A DNA stretch of 6,266 bases from Clostridiaceae bacterium (GCA_012513545.1 JAAZCB010000788.1:1-6266); one strand, 5' to 3'; shown: positions 1-5,449, counted from the stretch's first letter. Translations and numbers: made by a program. Notes: generated by a model not told the origin, from the letters alone.

Positions 1-121
1 AAAAGTTTTTATTCTCCAGATAATATTCAAAGAGAGATATATAAAGAATTAGGGGATGTGCAGTTTGATGCATTCCAACAATCCTCTTCTAATATGTTAA
101 TTTCAAATGAAAGAATGAGCC
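1..121 (+). pseudogene. Upstream piece of an IS-interrupted gene of unknown function
   Basis: The first reading frame is open from the window edge, so the true start lies to the left. About 40 codons precede the IS end; after that the frame runs into IS sequence and stops at 163-165. The residues are hydrophilic and rich in Ser, Asn, Gln and Glu (it begins KSFYSPDNIQREIYKELGD), and the codons are AT-rich like those of the piece beyond the IS at 1412-2061. Removing the 1290-bp IS leaves both pieces in the same phase, which supports one original gene. I do not recognise a family in this segment. Whether a truncated product is made is unknown. Confidence 0.6.
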
Positions 122-142
122 TGTCCCCTTTGTTTGGACAGA
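122..142 (+). repeat. Terminal inverted repeat, orfB-side end of the IS
   Basis: The 21 bp start TGTCCCC and end GGACAGA. They match the reverse complement of 1391-1411 at 15 of 21 positions, with the seven bases at each edge identical and the centre divergent. These are the sites bound and cut by the transposase. The exact tip could be off by a base because no target duplication confirms it. Confidence 0.8.
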
Positions 143-229
143 AAGTAGTCGTTCTTAAGGTGTAAAAAGCTTTTAGACCGCCAGCTTTTTTTGCTGACAG
201 TGATATTAAACCACCTCCTTTTTCTCCTG

Positions 230-985
230 TCAAATTTTTCCTCCGAAATAAACTGCTGCAGGAGTTTTTTTGTTAAGTGAGCTGTGAAACCGTTCCTCAT
301 TGTAGAACCCGAAATACTCATTTAAACGCTCTTTTGCCTCTCTGATAGACTCGTAGTCATGCAGATACACTTCCTCGTATTTTACGGTACGCCAGAGCCG
401 TTCTATGAAGATATTATCATATACCCTGCCTCTTCCATCCATACTGATGCGAACCCCTGCAGTTTCCAGCATTCCTGTAAAATCCCTGCTGGTAAATTGT
501 GATGCTTGGTCTGAATTCAAGATGTCCGGCTTATGCTTGGCAAGGGCGGCACCCATAGCCGCAAGACAGAAACCAACGTCCATCGTATTTGAAAGTTCCC
601 AGCTTATAACATACCTGCTGTACCAGTCCATAATTGCCACCAGATACAGCCAGCCCGGATGCATTCTGATATAAGTTATGTCCGTTGCCCATACCTGATT
701 GGGATATTCAATTTTCATCTCGCGCAGGAGATACGGAAATATCTTGTGCTCCTTGTTCGTGATAGAAGTCTTTCTCTTGGGATAAATCGCCTGTATACCC
801 ATTTTCTGCATGAGCAGTCTAACTCGCTTTGGGTTGACATGATGTCCTTGCGAATTCAACCAGTTGGTCATCTGTCCTCTGCCGTAAAATGGATGCCGGG
901 TATATTCTTCATCTATAAGTCGCATAAGCAGTTCATTATACGAGGAATCCCTCTGTGACTGGTAGTAATAGCTTGACCGAGACAA
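230..985 (-). CDS. IS3-family transposase OrfB (DDE catalytic domain)
   Basis: This is the catalytic half of the IS transposase, which cuts and joins the IS ends. Numbering from the TTG at 985 (251 aa), an N-terminal HTH_21-like segment contains HPFYGRGQM (31-39). The rve/DDE core follows: D102 in WATDITYI, D159 in LNSDQASQF and E195 in YDNIFIERLW, with exactly 35 residues between D159 and E195, the family's D-D(35)E spacing. The C-terminus has the usual YNEERFHSSL motif. The SDQG motif common in relatives reads SDQA here. The TTG is probably not the real start: the frame is open upstream to the A9 run at 1075-1083, and the natural product is most likely a 369-residue OrfAB fusion made by -1 frameshifting. 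The gene shows no internal stop, so the element may be active. Confidence 0.9.
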   Translation of the reverse strand: MSRSSYYYQSQRDSSYNELLMRLIDEEYTRHPFYGRGQMTNWLNSQGHHVNPKRVRLLMQKMGIQAIYPKRKTSITNKEHKIFPYLLREMKIEYPNQVWATDITYIRMHPGWLYLVAIMDWYSRYVISWELSNTMDVGFCLAAMGAALAKHKPDILNSDQASQFTSRDFTGMLETAGVRISMDGRGRVYDNIFIERLWRTVKYEEVYLHDYESIREAKERLNEYFGFYNEERFHSSLNKKTPAAVYFGGKI

Positions 986-1056
986 ATTTAATAGGTCACA
1001 TTGTCTTATTAGTGGAATGCACAGATTTACTTTATCAATGAGCGATCGTTTTTCTT

Positions 1057-1338
1057 TTACTCCAGCAACTGAGATTTTTTTTTAAGCCAGTCCAGCTCAA
1101 CCTTTAACTGCCCTATCTGTTGGTACAACTCTGCTTGCAGTTCATCTGATGCTTTATCAGTTTTTTTCTGCTTCCCATTGAATAATTCAGGCAGACGATC
1201 CAGTGCCTCTTTTCTCCATTGCCTAATCTGGTGGGGATGGATACCATATTTACTGCCTATCTCAGCAATAGTTTTCTCTCCCTTTATTGCTTCCAGAGCT
1301 ACCCTTGCTTTAAATGCTGCGCTATGTCTTCTTCTCAT
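1057..1338 (-). CDS. IS3-family OrfA (HTH DNA-binding protein)
   Basis: This 93-residue protein is the DNA-recognition half of the transposase and usually also a regulator of transposition. The N-terminus MRRRHSAAFKARVALEA and the segment around 20-46 (KTIAEIGSKYGIHPHQIRQW) form the HTH_Tnp_1-type helix-turn-helix. A leucine zipper follows, with Leu at 71, 78, 85 and 92, used in the family for multimerisation. The ATG at 1338 is preceded by a purine-rich Shine-Dalgarno site (AGAGGGGA) within 15 bases. The frame ends at a TAA (1057-1059) just past the A9 slippery run, so ribosomes that do not shift release OrfA and those that shift make OrfAB. Confidence 0.9.
   Translation of the reverse strand: MRRRHSAAFKARVALEAIKGEKTIAEIGSKYGIHPHQIRQWRKEALDRLPELFNGKQKKTDKASDELQAELYQQIGQLKVELDWLKKKSQLLE
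1075..1083 (-). promoter_or_regulatory. Programmed -1 frameshift site (A9 run) between orfA and orfB
   Basis: On the minus strand the codons CTT AAA AAA AAA TCT of orfA contain nine consecutive A residues, which includes an A-AAA-AAA slippery heptamer. A one-base backward slip here puts the ribosome exactly into the orfB frame, which is open from here to 230. The orfA stop lies 16 bases beyond. This matches the established way IS3-family elements make OrfAB. No strong downstream stimulatory stem is obvious by eye. Confidence 0.75.
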
Positions 1339-1373
1339 TTTGTCCCCTCTTATTATGGATATGATTCTTTATT

Positions 1374-1379
1374 ATTATA
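1374..1379 (-). promoter_or_regulatory. Candidate -10 box for the IS transposase genes
   Basis: A perfect TATAAT lies on the minus strand 36 bp upstream of the orfA ATG. A TGGACA in the inverted repeat resembles a -35 box, but the spacer would be only 13 bp. The promoter is therefore tentative and probably weak, as expected for transposase genes. Confidence 0.3.
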
Positions 1380-1390
1380 CACCTAAGAGC

Positions 1391-1411
1391 TCTGTCCAGT
1401 TTTTGGGGACA
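1391..1411 (-). repeat. Terminal inverted repeat, orfA-side end of the IS
   Basis: Read on the minus strand the 21 bp start TGTCCCC and end GGACAGA, matching 122-142 at 15 of 21 positions. The tip is set at 1411 by symmetry with 122. Confidence 0.8.
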
Positions 1412-2061
1412 ACTTCAGAAAGCTAGATTTAATTCAGTGTTTTTTTAATTTTATTAGTAAACCAATAAAGTTTGTTAAAAACGATTTTTGTAATCACCCC
1501 ATAGAGTTTGATAGAGGACAAGGAACTTATGAATATACAGTTGCAGTCAACAAATTATTTGAAAAATTTAATCATCCGTATAAATTAGAAAAGGGGGAGA
1601 TAAAACTATTAGGAAATATAATTCTAGATAAATTTATATTAAAACTTGAATTAAAAACGGATGACAACGAATTAAAGTCGCTAATTAATTTAGCAATTTC
1701 TAATTTTTACCACCGTTCAGGTAAAAATAAGAAGACAGGATTAGAAAAAATTGTTGATGCTTTTGAAAGGGCAAAAACTTTACAAGATACAAATAAACAA
1801 AGTAGTATAAAAGAAATTTTAAATAACATAACACAAAATCAAATAATAAAAAACTACTTAAATGAAGAGATGAAACAATTAACAACTATTGCAAATAAAT
1901 GTGACATTCGCCATTACGAAAAAGGGATAGAAAAGATTGATAACCTTAATTTAATAGATTTTCTGTTTTATTCATATTTCAATATACTGTATTTAATACT
2001 TAAAAATAATCCAGCCGCCAAGATGCAAGAGGAGATAAAAATTGTAGAGGATGAGAAATAA
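1412..2061 (+). pseudogene. Downstream piece of the IS-interrupted gene; possible HEPN-like C-terminus
   Basis: One frame is open from within the IS end to the TAA at 2059-2061, about 216 codons beyond the IS, far longer than the internal ATG at 1870 would suggest. It is in phase with the open frame at 1-121 once the IS is removed, so it is the remainder of one gene. It is AT-rich and Lys/Asn/Ile-rich, mostly predicted helical. A segment reads IEFDRGQGTYEYTVAVNKLF. Near the C-terminus is NKCDIRHYEKGIEKI, followed by a hydrophobic helix (LIDFLFYSYFNILYLIL). The Arg-His motif before a terminal helix recalls HEPN RNase-type domains in abortive-infection and toxin proteins, but this is an impression and the family is not identified. 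No Shine-Dalgarno site precedes the ATG at 1870, so an independent short product is unlikely. Confidence 0.6.
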
Positions 2062-2137
2062 AAAAGGTTGTTTATTGCCCCAGTATAATGATAAAAAAAG
2101 ATTTTGAGCAAGGAATACAGAAATGTGTTTAGATAAA

Positions 2138-2602
2138 TTATAGATATAGCTCCAATAGGTGGAAAGTGATTCCGTGTTTTATGAAGGCAGGGTGGTCCTG
2201 TGGTTTTTGGTGAGGATTGACTTTAAAGCCAAGCTTGACAAAGAAATCTACCGAAGTAGTGCGTGCTATGGTATAAACCCGGTCACATCCCTTTTCAGAA
2301 GCATACGATACCAGATGTTTGACAAGCGCACTGCCTATGCTTTTCCTTTGAAATTGTGGTAAAACGGCGATATGTCTTATCTCTATCTCTTTGGGTGTTA
2401 TAAAGTAAGCTACAAGTCCGCCTATTAGTTTTCTTTCTTTGCTTGCTGCGAATTTTATGGCTTTCCCTGTCAATTGAAATGTTTCGCTTATATTTTGGGA
2501 TAATGATAGGGGCTTCCAAAGGACCTGCCAAAGCAAGTTATCCAAATCTTTTGATTCTTTGATTGAGGTTATTTGTGAAATTTTTAACTCTTTATTTTTC
2601 AT
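2138..2602 (-). CDS. GNAT-family N-acetyltransferase
   Basis: This 154-residue cytoplasmic protein has the Gcn5-related acetyltransferase fold, which transfers an acetyl group from acetyl-CoA to an amine; the substrate cannot be told. Motif A spans about 74-93 (IEIRHIAVLPQFQRKSIG) and holds the acyl-CoA pyrophosphate-binding loop. The family pattern Q/R-x-x-G-x-G/A is present as Q85-R-K-S88-I-G90, with Ser in place of the first Gly. Motif B follows at about 114-128 (TTSVDFFVKLGFK). Length is normal for a single-domain GNAT. The ATG at 2602 is supported by a GGAG Shine-Dalgarno site (2611-2614) eight bases upstream. It is divergent from the methyltransferase at 2764 and convergent with the interrupted gene at 1412-2061. 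Confidence 0.88.
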   Translation of the reverse strand: MKNKELKISQITSIKESKDLDNLLWQVLWKPLSLSQNISETFQLTGKAIKFAASKERKLIGGLVAYFITPKEIEIRHIAVLPQFQRKSIGSALVKHLVSYASEKGCDRVYTIARTTSVDFFVKLGFKVNPHQKPQDHPAFIKHGITFHLLELYL

Positions 2603-2623
2603 TGATTATTCTCCGTGTTTTAT

Positions 2624-2651
2624 TTTATATCTAAGATACATCTATTTACAA
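2624..2651 (-). promoter_or_regulatory. Candidate sigma-70 promoter of the GNAT gene
   Basis: On the minus strand TTGTAA (2646-2651) and TATAAA (2624-2629) are separated by 16 bp, matching the -35 and -10 consensus at 4/6 and 5/6. The -10 box lies about 21 bp upstream of the ATG at 2602, leaving a short leader that holds the GGAG site. Confidence 0.45.
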
Positions 2652-2714
2652 GAGAATTTTTTAAATAAGATAAAAGGTTGTAATGTGGGTAGAAAGTTTT
2701 AAAATATTAAATTA

Positions 2715-2720
2715 TATAAT
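2715..2720 (+). promoter_or_regulatory. Candidate -10 box of the methyltransferase gene
   Basis: A perfect TATAAT lies 43 bp upstream of the preferred ATG at 2764, but no good -35 box sits at the right distance. If used, transcription would begin after the upstream ATG at 2683, supporting the shorter reading of the gene. Confidence 0.35.
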
Positions 2721-2749
2721 GCATTTATTACCGTTTTCGCACAAACTCT

Positions 2750-2754
2750 GGAGG
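2750..2754 (+). promoter_or_regulatory. Strong ribosome binding site deciding the methyltransferase start
   Basis: GGAGG, inside the longer run GGAGGTGGAG, lies nine bases before the ATG at 2764. The upstream in-frame ATG at 2683 has only a weak AAAGG nearby. The 27 residues it would add do not resemble the start of a methyltransferase domain. Confidence 0.75.
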
Positions 2755-2763
2755 TGGAGAATC

Positions 2764-3525
2764 ATGAAACAATGGTACGAGACGATGTATGAAAATTACG
2801 GCATAAAGTATGACAGCGAGGTCTTTACACAGGGGACGCAAGGAGAGTGTAATTCCATAGAGCAAGAGATAAACTATGATAAGTCGTTAAAGATAATTGA
2901 TATCGGCTGTGGTACAGGCAGGCATACCATTGAATTGTCTAAACGGGGATATAAAGTCACGGGTATAGATTTATCGGAATCCCTTTTGTCCCGTGCAAAG
3001 GAAAAAGCGGCATCAGCGGACCTAAAAATAGATTTCAGAAAGTGTGATGCCAGAACACTGCCCTTTATAAATGAATTTGATGTAGCAATTATGCTATGTG
3101 GAGGAGCTTTTCCTTTGATGGAAACAGACGAAATGAATTACGAGATATTGAAAAACATATCACGGGCTTTAAAAGAACACGGTAAACTTATTATGACAAC
3201 AATGAATGGCTTTTTTCCTCTTCTTCATTCGGTCAAGGACTTTCATTCAGATGCTGACGATAAAGAGAAAACAGCTTATGAAGGGGGCGTCTTTGATTTT
3301 ATGACTTTTCGCGACCGCAGTACCATTACGGTGGTGGATGACTTTGGCAACAAAAAAGAACTGGAATGCAACGAAAGATATTATATCCCCTCTGAAATGA
3401 CGTGGCTGCTGAAGTCGGTCGGTTTTAAAACCATCGATATTTATGGGGCGAAACTCGGATCTTTGTCCAGAGGCGATAAATTAAATACCGACGATTTTCA
3501 GATGTTGATTATCGCCGAAAAATAA
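2764..3525 (+). CDS. Class I SAM-dependent methyltransferase
   Basis: This 253-residue cytoplasmic enzyme transfers a methyl group from S-adenosylmethionine; the acceptor is unknown. Motif I (IIDIGCGTG, 44-52) is the canonical SAM-binding glycine loop. It is followed by the acidic end of strand 2 (VTGIDLS, 65-71), an Asp-Ala pair after a short strand (KCDARTLPF, 93-101), motif II (EFDVAIML, 104-111) and motif III (LKEHGKLIM, 136-144). This order fits the Methyltransf_11/25 fold. The C-terminal half is a variable substrate-recognition part, ending in a predicted beta strand (FQMLIIAEK). The frame is open back to an ATG at 2683, which would give 280 residues, but the strong Shine-Dalgarno site favours 2764. 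It is divergent from the acetyltransferase gene. An in-frame ATG follows the stop codon directly. Confidence 0.9.
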   Translation: MKQWYETMYENYGIKYDSEVFTQGTQGECNSIEQEINYDKSLKIIDIGCGTGRHTIELSKRGYKVTGIDLSESLLSRAKEKAASADLKIDFRKCDARTLPFINEFDVAIMLCGGAFPLMETDEMNYEILKNISRALKEHGKLIMTTMNGFFPLLHSVKDFHSDADDKEKTAYEGGVFDFMTFRDRSTITVVDDFGNKKELECNERYYIPSEMTWLLKSVGFKTIDIYGAKLGSLSRGDKLNTDDFQMLIIAEK

Positions 3526-3655
3526 ATGGAGCCGGTTATGGTGGAGTGTGTGAGGGAGGGGATTACGGGGCAGGAGGTTTTCTCTATTACTATCCATCTC
3601 TCGGATAATAACTATTTATAGGTTATTTCACATTTGATACACTATTGTCATAATT
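3526..3655 (+). other. Spacer between methyltransferase and thioredoxin-like gene, with a 31-codon open frame
   Basis: Directly after the methyltransferase TAA, an ATG in the same phase opens a 31-codon frame to a TAG at 3619-3621. The first half is unusually G-rich compared with its surroundings. No dedicated Shine-Dalgarno site, terminator hairpin or known family is visible. It is most likely noncoding or a remnant of a lost gene. Confidence 0.3.
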
Positions 3656-3913
3656 ATGAAAAGCGCAGAAAATCTAATTGAACAACTAAAGGCCTTGCCT
3701 TTCTTTGATAAAACTACTGTCAGGCAGTTAGGCAAACAGCTTGGGATGGATACAACGATCGACCATGTAACCGATTTTTCTCAGATTGCAGTATATGGAG
3801 TGATGACAACTCCCGCTTTGGTTGTAGATGGAAAAGTAGTTTCTTATGGCAAGGTTCTTAAAACTGATGAAGTTGTAAAGCTTTTGCAAAAGGCCAGAGG
3901 GCGAAAAATATGA
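3656..3913 (+). CDS. Thioredoxin-fold (redox-active disulfide protein type) lacking CxxC, possibly degenerate
   Basis: The 85-residue product matches the C-terminal two thirds of the small Thioredoxin_3 (redox-active disulfide protein 2) family: HVTDFSQIAVYGVMTTPALV at 37-56 with the cis-proline at P53, then VVDGKVVSYGKVLKTDEVVKLL. In the family a GxxCxxC active site lies near the N-terminus; here the aligned stretch (around 13-20, ALPFFDKT) has no cysteine and the whole protein has none. Thiol-disulfide chemistry is therefore not possible. There is no Shine-Dalgarno site before the ATG, and an in-frame stop lies just upstream at 3635-3637. It is either a non-redox member or a pseudogene with a replaced or decayed N-terminus. 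Relatives often sit beside permease or organoarsenical/heavy-metal genes, but none is present here. Confidence 0.6.
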   Translation: MKSAENLIEQLKALPFFDKTTVRQLGKQLGMDTTIDHVTDFSQIAVYGVMTTPALVVDGKVVSYGKVLKTDEVVKLLQKARGRKI

Positions 3914-3969
3914 AGGCATGCATTGACATCCGCGTTCTTTTCTCTTTTTTTGGCTCTGTGTGAATGAGT

Positions 3970-3999
3970 TTTTCAATTACCTTTTAAATATCGTATAAT
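3970..3999 (+). promoter_or_regulatory. Candidate promoter of the truncated tRNA-Thr
   Basis: TTTTCA (3970-3975, 4/6 of the -35 consensus) and a perfect TATAAT (3994-3999) are 18 bp apart. The tRNA 5' end begins 12 bp after the -10 box. The promoter of the original tRNA gene thus appears to be kept although the gene is broken. Confidence 0.45.
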
Positions 4000-4011
4000 A
4001 TTGCTTATCAA

Positions 4012-4049
4012 GCCCGTGTAGCTCAGCGGCAGAGCAGCGCATTCGTAAT
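4012..4049 (+). tRNA. Truncated tRNA-Thr (anticodon CGU), 5' half only
   Basis: The 5' acceptor strand GCCCGTG (4012-4018), TA, a D arm with stem GCTC/GAGC and loop AGCGGCA (4021-4035), the 5' anticodon stem GCGCA (4037-4041) and the loop TTCGTAA (4042-4048, anticodon CGT) all follow the tRNA plan. After T4049 the match ends: the expected stem complement TGCGC reads TCCGA (3 of 5 pairs). No T arm, no CACGGGC acceptor complement and no CCA follow in the next 200 bp. A functional tRNA cannot form. Such a break at the anticodon loop fits past integration or deletion by a mobile element that uses tRNA genes as targets, though no integrase is visible. Confidence 0.65.
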
Positions 4050-4223
4050 CCGAAAAATCCCCCTCCAGCAGACCGAGGAAAAATTGACGAAAGCAAGGCA
4101 GTTCAATGACTTTAACAATTTTTATGATTTACCTATGTTGCCCGAAATTACCCCGTTTTTCTCTTTAAATTGGACGCTTTTTGGACACTCTGAATTTATA
4201 TAGCCGGGATATGGAATCTTTTC
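4050..4223 (+). other. Orphan sequence after the tRNA break, containing a short open frame
   Basis: A frame without stops enters from the tRNA segment and ends at a TAG at 4201-4203, about 50 codons after the break. Its translation (for example QFNDFNNFYDLPMLPEITPF) is not one I recognise, and there is no convincing start or Shine-Dalgarno site. It may be the C-terminal remnant of a gene brought to the tRNA by the rearrangement, or noncoding sequence. Confidence 0.3.
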
Positions 4224-4257
4224 ACTTTCTTTACAAGTTTGACAAGATGTAAACAAA
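4224..4257 (+). repeat. Direct repeat 1 with dyad operator TTTACA-N12-TGTAAA
   Basis: This 34-bp unit is identical to 4265-4298 except for four central bases (TGAC here, AATA there). It contains a dyad at 4230-4253 in which outer half-sites TTTACA and TGTAAA match perfectly and inner TT/AA also pair. The -35 box of the Fic promoter (4239-4244) lies inside it, so a bound protein would block RNA polymerase. Confidence 0.8.
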
Positions 4258-4267
4258 GGGGTATACT
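4239..4267 (+). promoter_or_regulatory. Sigma-70-type promoter of the Fic gene
   Basis: A perfect -35 TTGACA (4239-4244) and a -10 TATACT (4262-4267, 5/6) are separated by the optimal 17 bp. Transcription would start near 4274, leaving a leader of about 27 bases that consists almost wholly of the second repeat. Confidence 0.75.
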
Positions 4268-4298
4268 TTCTTTACAAGTTAATAAAGATGTAAACAAA
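4265..4298 (+). repeat. Direct repeat 2 with dyad operator TTTACA-N12-TGTAAA
   Basis: This is the second 34-bp copy, offset by 41 bp (about four helical turns, same face of the DNA) from the copy at 4224. Its dyad spans 4271-4294, covering the predicted transcription start and ending six bases before the Fic ATG. Conservation of the dyad arms with free drift of the four central bases indicates selection for protein binding. Confidence 0.8.
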
Positions 4299-4300
4299 CT

Positions 4301-5449
4301 ATGAAAAAGATACTAATAGGCGAATTACGACGACAGAAAAGTGGGTTCGAGGCTTTCATCCCTTATCCCTTTCCTCCTAAGGGTGGATTTCATTTTTCCC
4401 GCGCGATAGAGAAAAAGAATGATACGGCTATTCGATTACTTGGAAAATTAGATGGTATCACCCAGCTTTTGCCGGACATGGATTTCTTCTTGCTTATGTA
4501 CATAAGAAAAGATGCGGCATCATCAAGCCAGATTGAAGGAACGAAGGCGACAATGATTGACGCCATTGAAGCAGAAGCCAATGTTAATGCATACATTCCT
4601 GCGGATGTGGATGATATTCTGCATTATATTACAGCCCTCAACTATGGTTTGGAACGATTGAAAAAATTCCCTTTCTGTTTACGTTTTCTTAAGGAATTAC
4701 ATAAGGAGTTAATGAAAGGTGCACGGGCAACTCAATTTGCGAATCCCGGGGAATTTCGCAGCAGCCAGAATTGGGTAGGCGGGACAAGACCGAGCAATGC
4801 TTATTTTGTACCGCCGCCGGTTGCCGATATGGAACGTTCCCTGAATGATTTGGAAAAATTCCTTTATGCAAAAGACGATGTTTTACCTTTGATAAAAGCA
4901 GGCCTTATTCACGCGCAATTTGAAACAATTCATCCTTTTCTGGACGGCAACGGGCGTACAGGCCGGATGCTTATTACGTTTTACCTCTGGAGAGAAAATC
5001 TTCTTGAAAAACCGGTGCTTTTCTTGTCTTCATATTTCAAGAAGCATCAGAAGGTATATTATGATTGTCTTGATAAATATCATGATGGAAATGTTGAAGA
5101 GTGGATTGAATTTTTCCTTGATGGTGTTGAAGAAATTGCCAATGAAGCAATTCATACTGTTCTTGGTATTACCAAATTGCGTGAACAGGACATGCTGAAA
5201 ATCCAGTTCTTGAGTAAACGTTCATCGGAAAGTGCCATAAAGGTACTTCCGCAACTTTACAGGATGCCTATTGTGAACGTTGCAAAAATCCAGAAATGGA
5301 CAGGCTTTACGCGTGCCGGTTCGCAAAATCTTATTGACCGTTTCATTGACCTTGATATCTTGCACGACCGTGACCCGAAAAAAACGTATGATAAATCGTA
5401 CGTGTATAAAAAATACGTAGATATCTTTACCGGCATTGCTACTAAATAG
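4301..5449 (+). CDS. Fic-family protein AMP-transferase (class II, with C-terminal winged-helix region)
   Basis: This 382-residue protein carries the Fic fold, which typically transfers AMP from ATP to a hydroxyl side chain of a target protein; the target is unknown. An N-terminal Fic_N-like region includes the inhibitory helix motif (S/T)xxxE(G/N) as S75-S-Q-I-E79-G80, marking class II, in which the Glu blocks ATP in the resting state. A flap-like segment (EFRSSQNWVGG, 151-161) precedes the complete active site HPFLDGNGRTGR (211-222) with catalytic H211. The last about 80 residues (around VAKIQKWTGFTRAGSQNLIDRFIDLDIL) look like a winged helix-turn-helix. Layout and length resemble the SoFic type. 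There is no clear Shine-Dalgarno site before the ATG. Two operator-like dyads overlap the promoter, so autoregulation through the C-terminal domain is plausible. No partner antitoxin gene is seen, as expected for class II. Confidence 0.93.
   Translation: MKKILIGELRRQKSGFEAFIPYPFPPKGGFHFSRAIEKKNDTAIRLLGKLDGITQLLPDMDFFLLMYIRKDAASSSQIEGTKATMIDAIEAEANVNAYIPADVDDILHYITALNYGLERLKKFPFCLRFLKELHKELMKGARATQFANPGEFRSSQNWVGGTRPSNAYFVPPPVADMERSLNDLEKFLYAKDDVLPLIKAGLIHAQFETIHPFLDGNGRTGRMLITFYLWRENLLEKPVLFLSSYFKKHQKVYYDCLDKYHDGNVEEWIEFFLDGVEEIANEAIHTVLGITKLREQDMLKIQFLSKRSSESAIKVLPQLYRMPIVNVAKIQKWTGFTRAGSQNLIDRFIDLDILHDRDPKKTYDKSYVYKKYVDIFTGIATK

Larger units (their letters stand above)
122..1411 (-). mobile_element. 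IS3-family insertion sequence, complete, 1290 bp
   Basis: The element has two consecutive genes in the IS3 layout: orfA (helix-turn-helix plus leucine zipper), then orfB (DDE integrase-type transposase) in the -1 frame, bounded by imperfect terminal inverted repeats starting TGTCCCC. The size is normal for the family. Both genes read on the minus strand, so the upstream end is at 1411 and the downstream end at 122. The 108 bp between the orfB stop and the downstream end are noncoding apart from incidental open frames. No matching target-site duplication is visible: the bases before 122 are GAGC and those after 1411 are ACTT. The element interrupts a reading frame that continues on both sides. 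The subgroup is not assigned. Confidence 0.92.

Noticed and set aside
181..199. Small hairpin CAGC-T7-GCTG in the IS tail as a terminator
   Set aside because: The stem is only four to five base pairs and no T-tract follows it on the relevant strand.
27..321. Two minus-strand open frames at the downstream end of the IS
   Set aside because: They overlap the orfB end, the noncoding tail and the terminal repeat, run out of the IS into the interrupted gene, and have no family features; they are incidental.
405..1426. Plus-strand open frames inside the IS (405-674, 659-958, 1178-1426)
   Set aside because: They are antisense to orfA and orfB, whose motifs are complete; no support for separate genes.
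2683..2763. An N-terminal extension of the methyltransferase from the ATG at 2683
   Set aside because: It has no good ribosome binding site, overlaps the TATAAT box, and the start at 2764 has a strong GGAGG at the right distance.
3634..3654. TTGATA and CATAAT just before the thioredoxin-like gene as its promoter
   Set aside because: The boxes are only 9 bp apart and the -10 would abut the start codon, which is not a workable promoter.
4224..4298. Two repeats with regular spacing as a mini CRISPR array
   Set aside because: There are only two copies with a 7-bp gap, the repeats contain an internal dyad and overlap a promoter, and no cas genes are present; operator sites explain them better.
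4722..4728. CACGGGC, a perfect complement to the tRNA 5' acceptor strand, about 670 bp downstream of the broken tRNA
   Set aside because: It lies inside conserved Fic coding sequence (codons for Ala-Arg-Ala), and no T arm or anticodon-stem complement precedes it, so it is chance and not a 3' exon.
4390..5198. Other open frames within the Fic gene on both strands
   Set aside because: They are shadows of a full-length gene with complete Fic motifs and show no features of their own.
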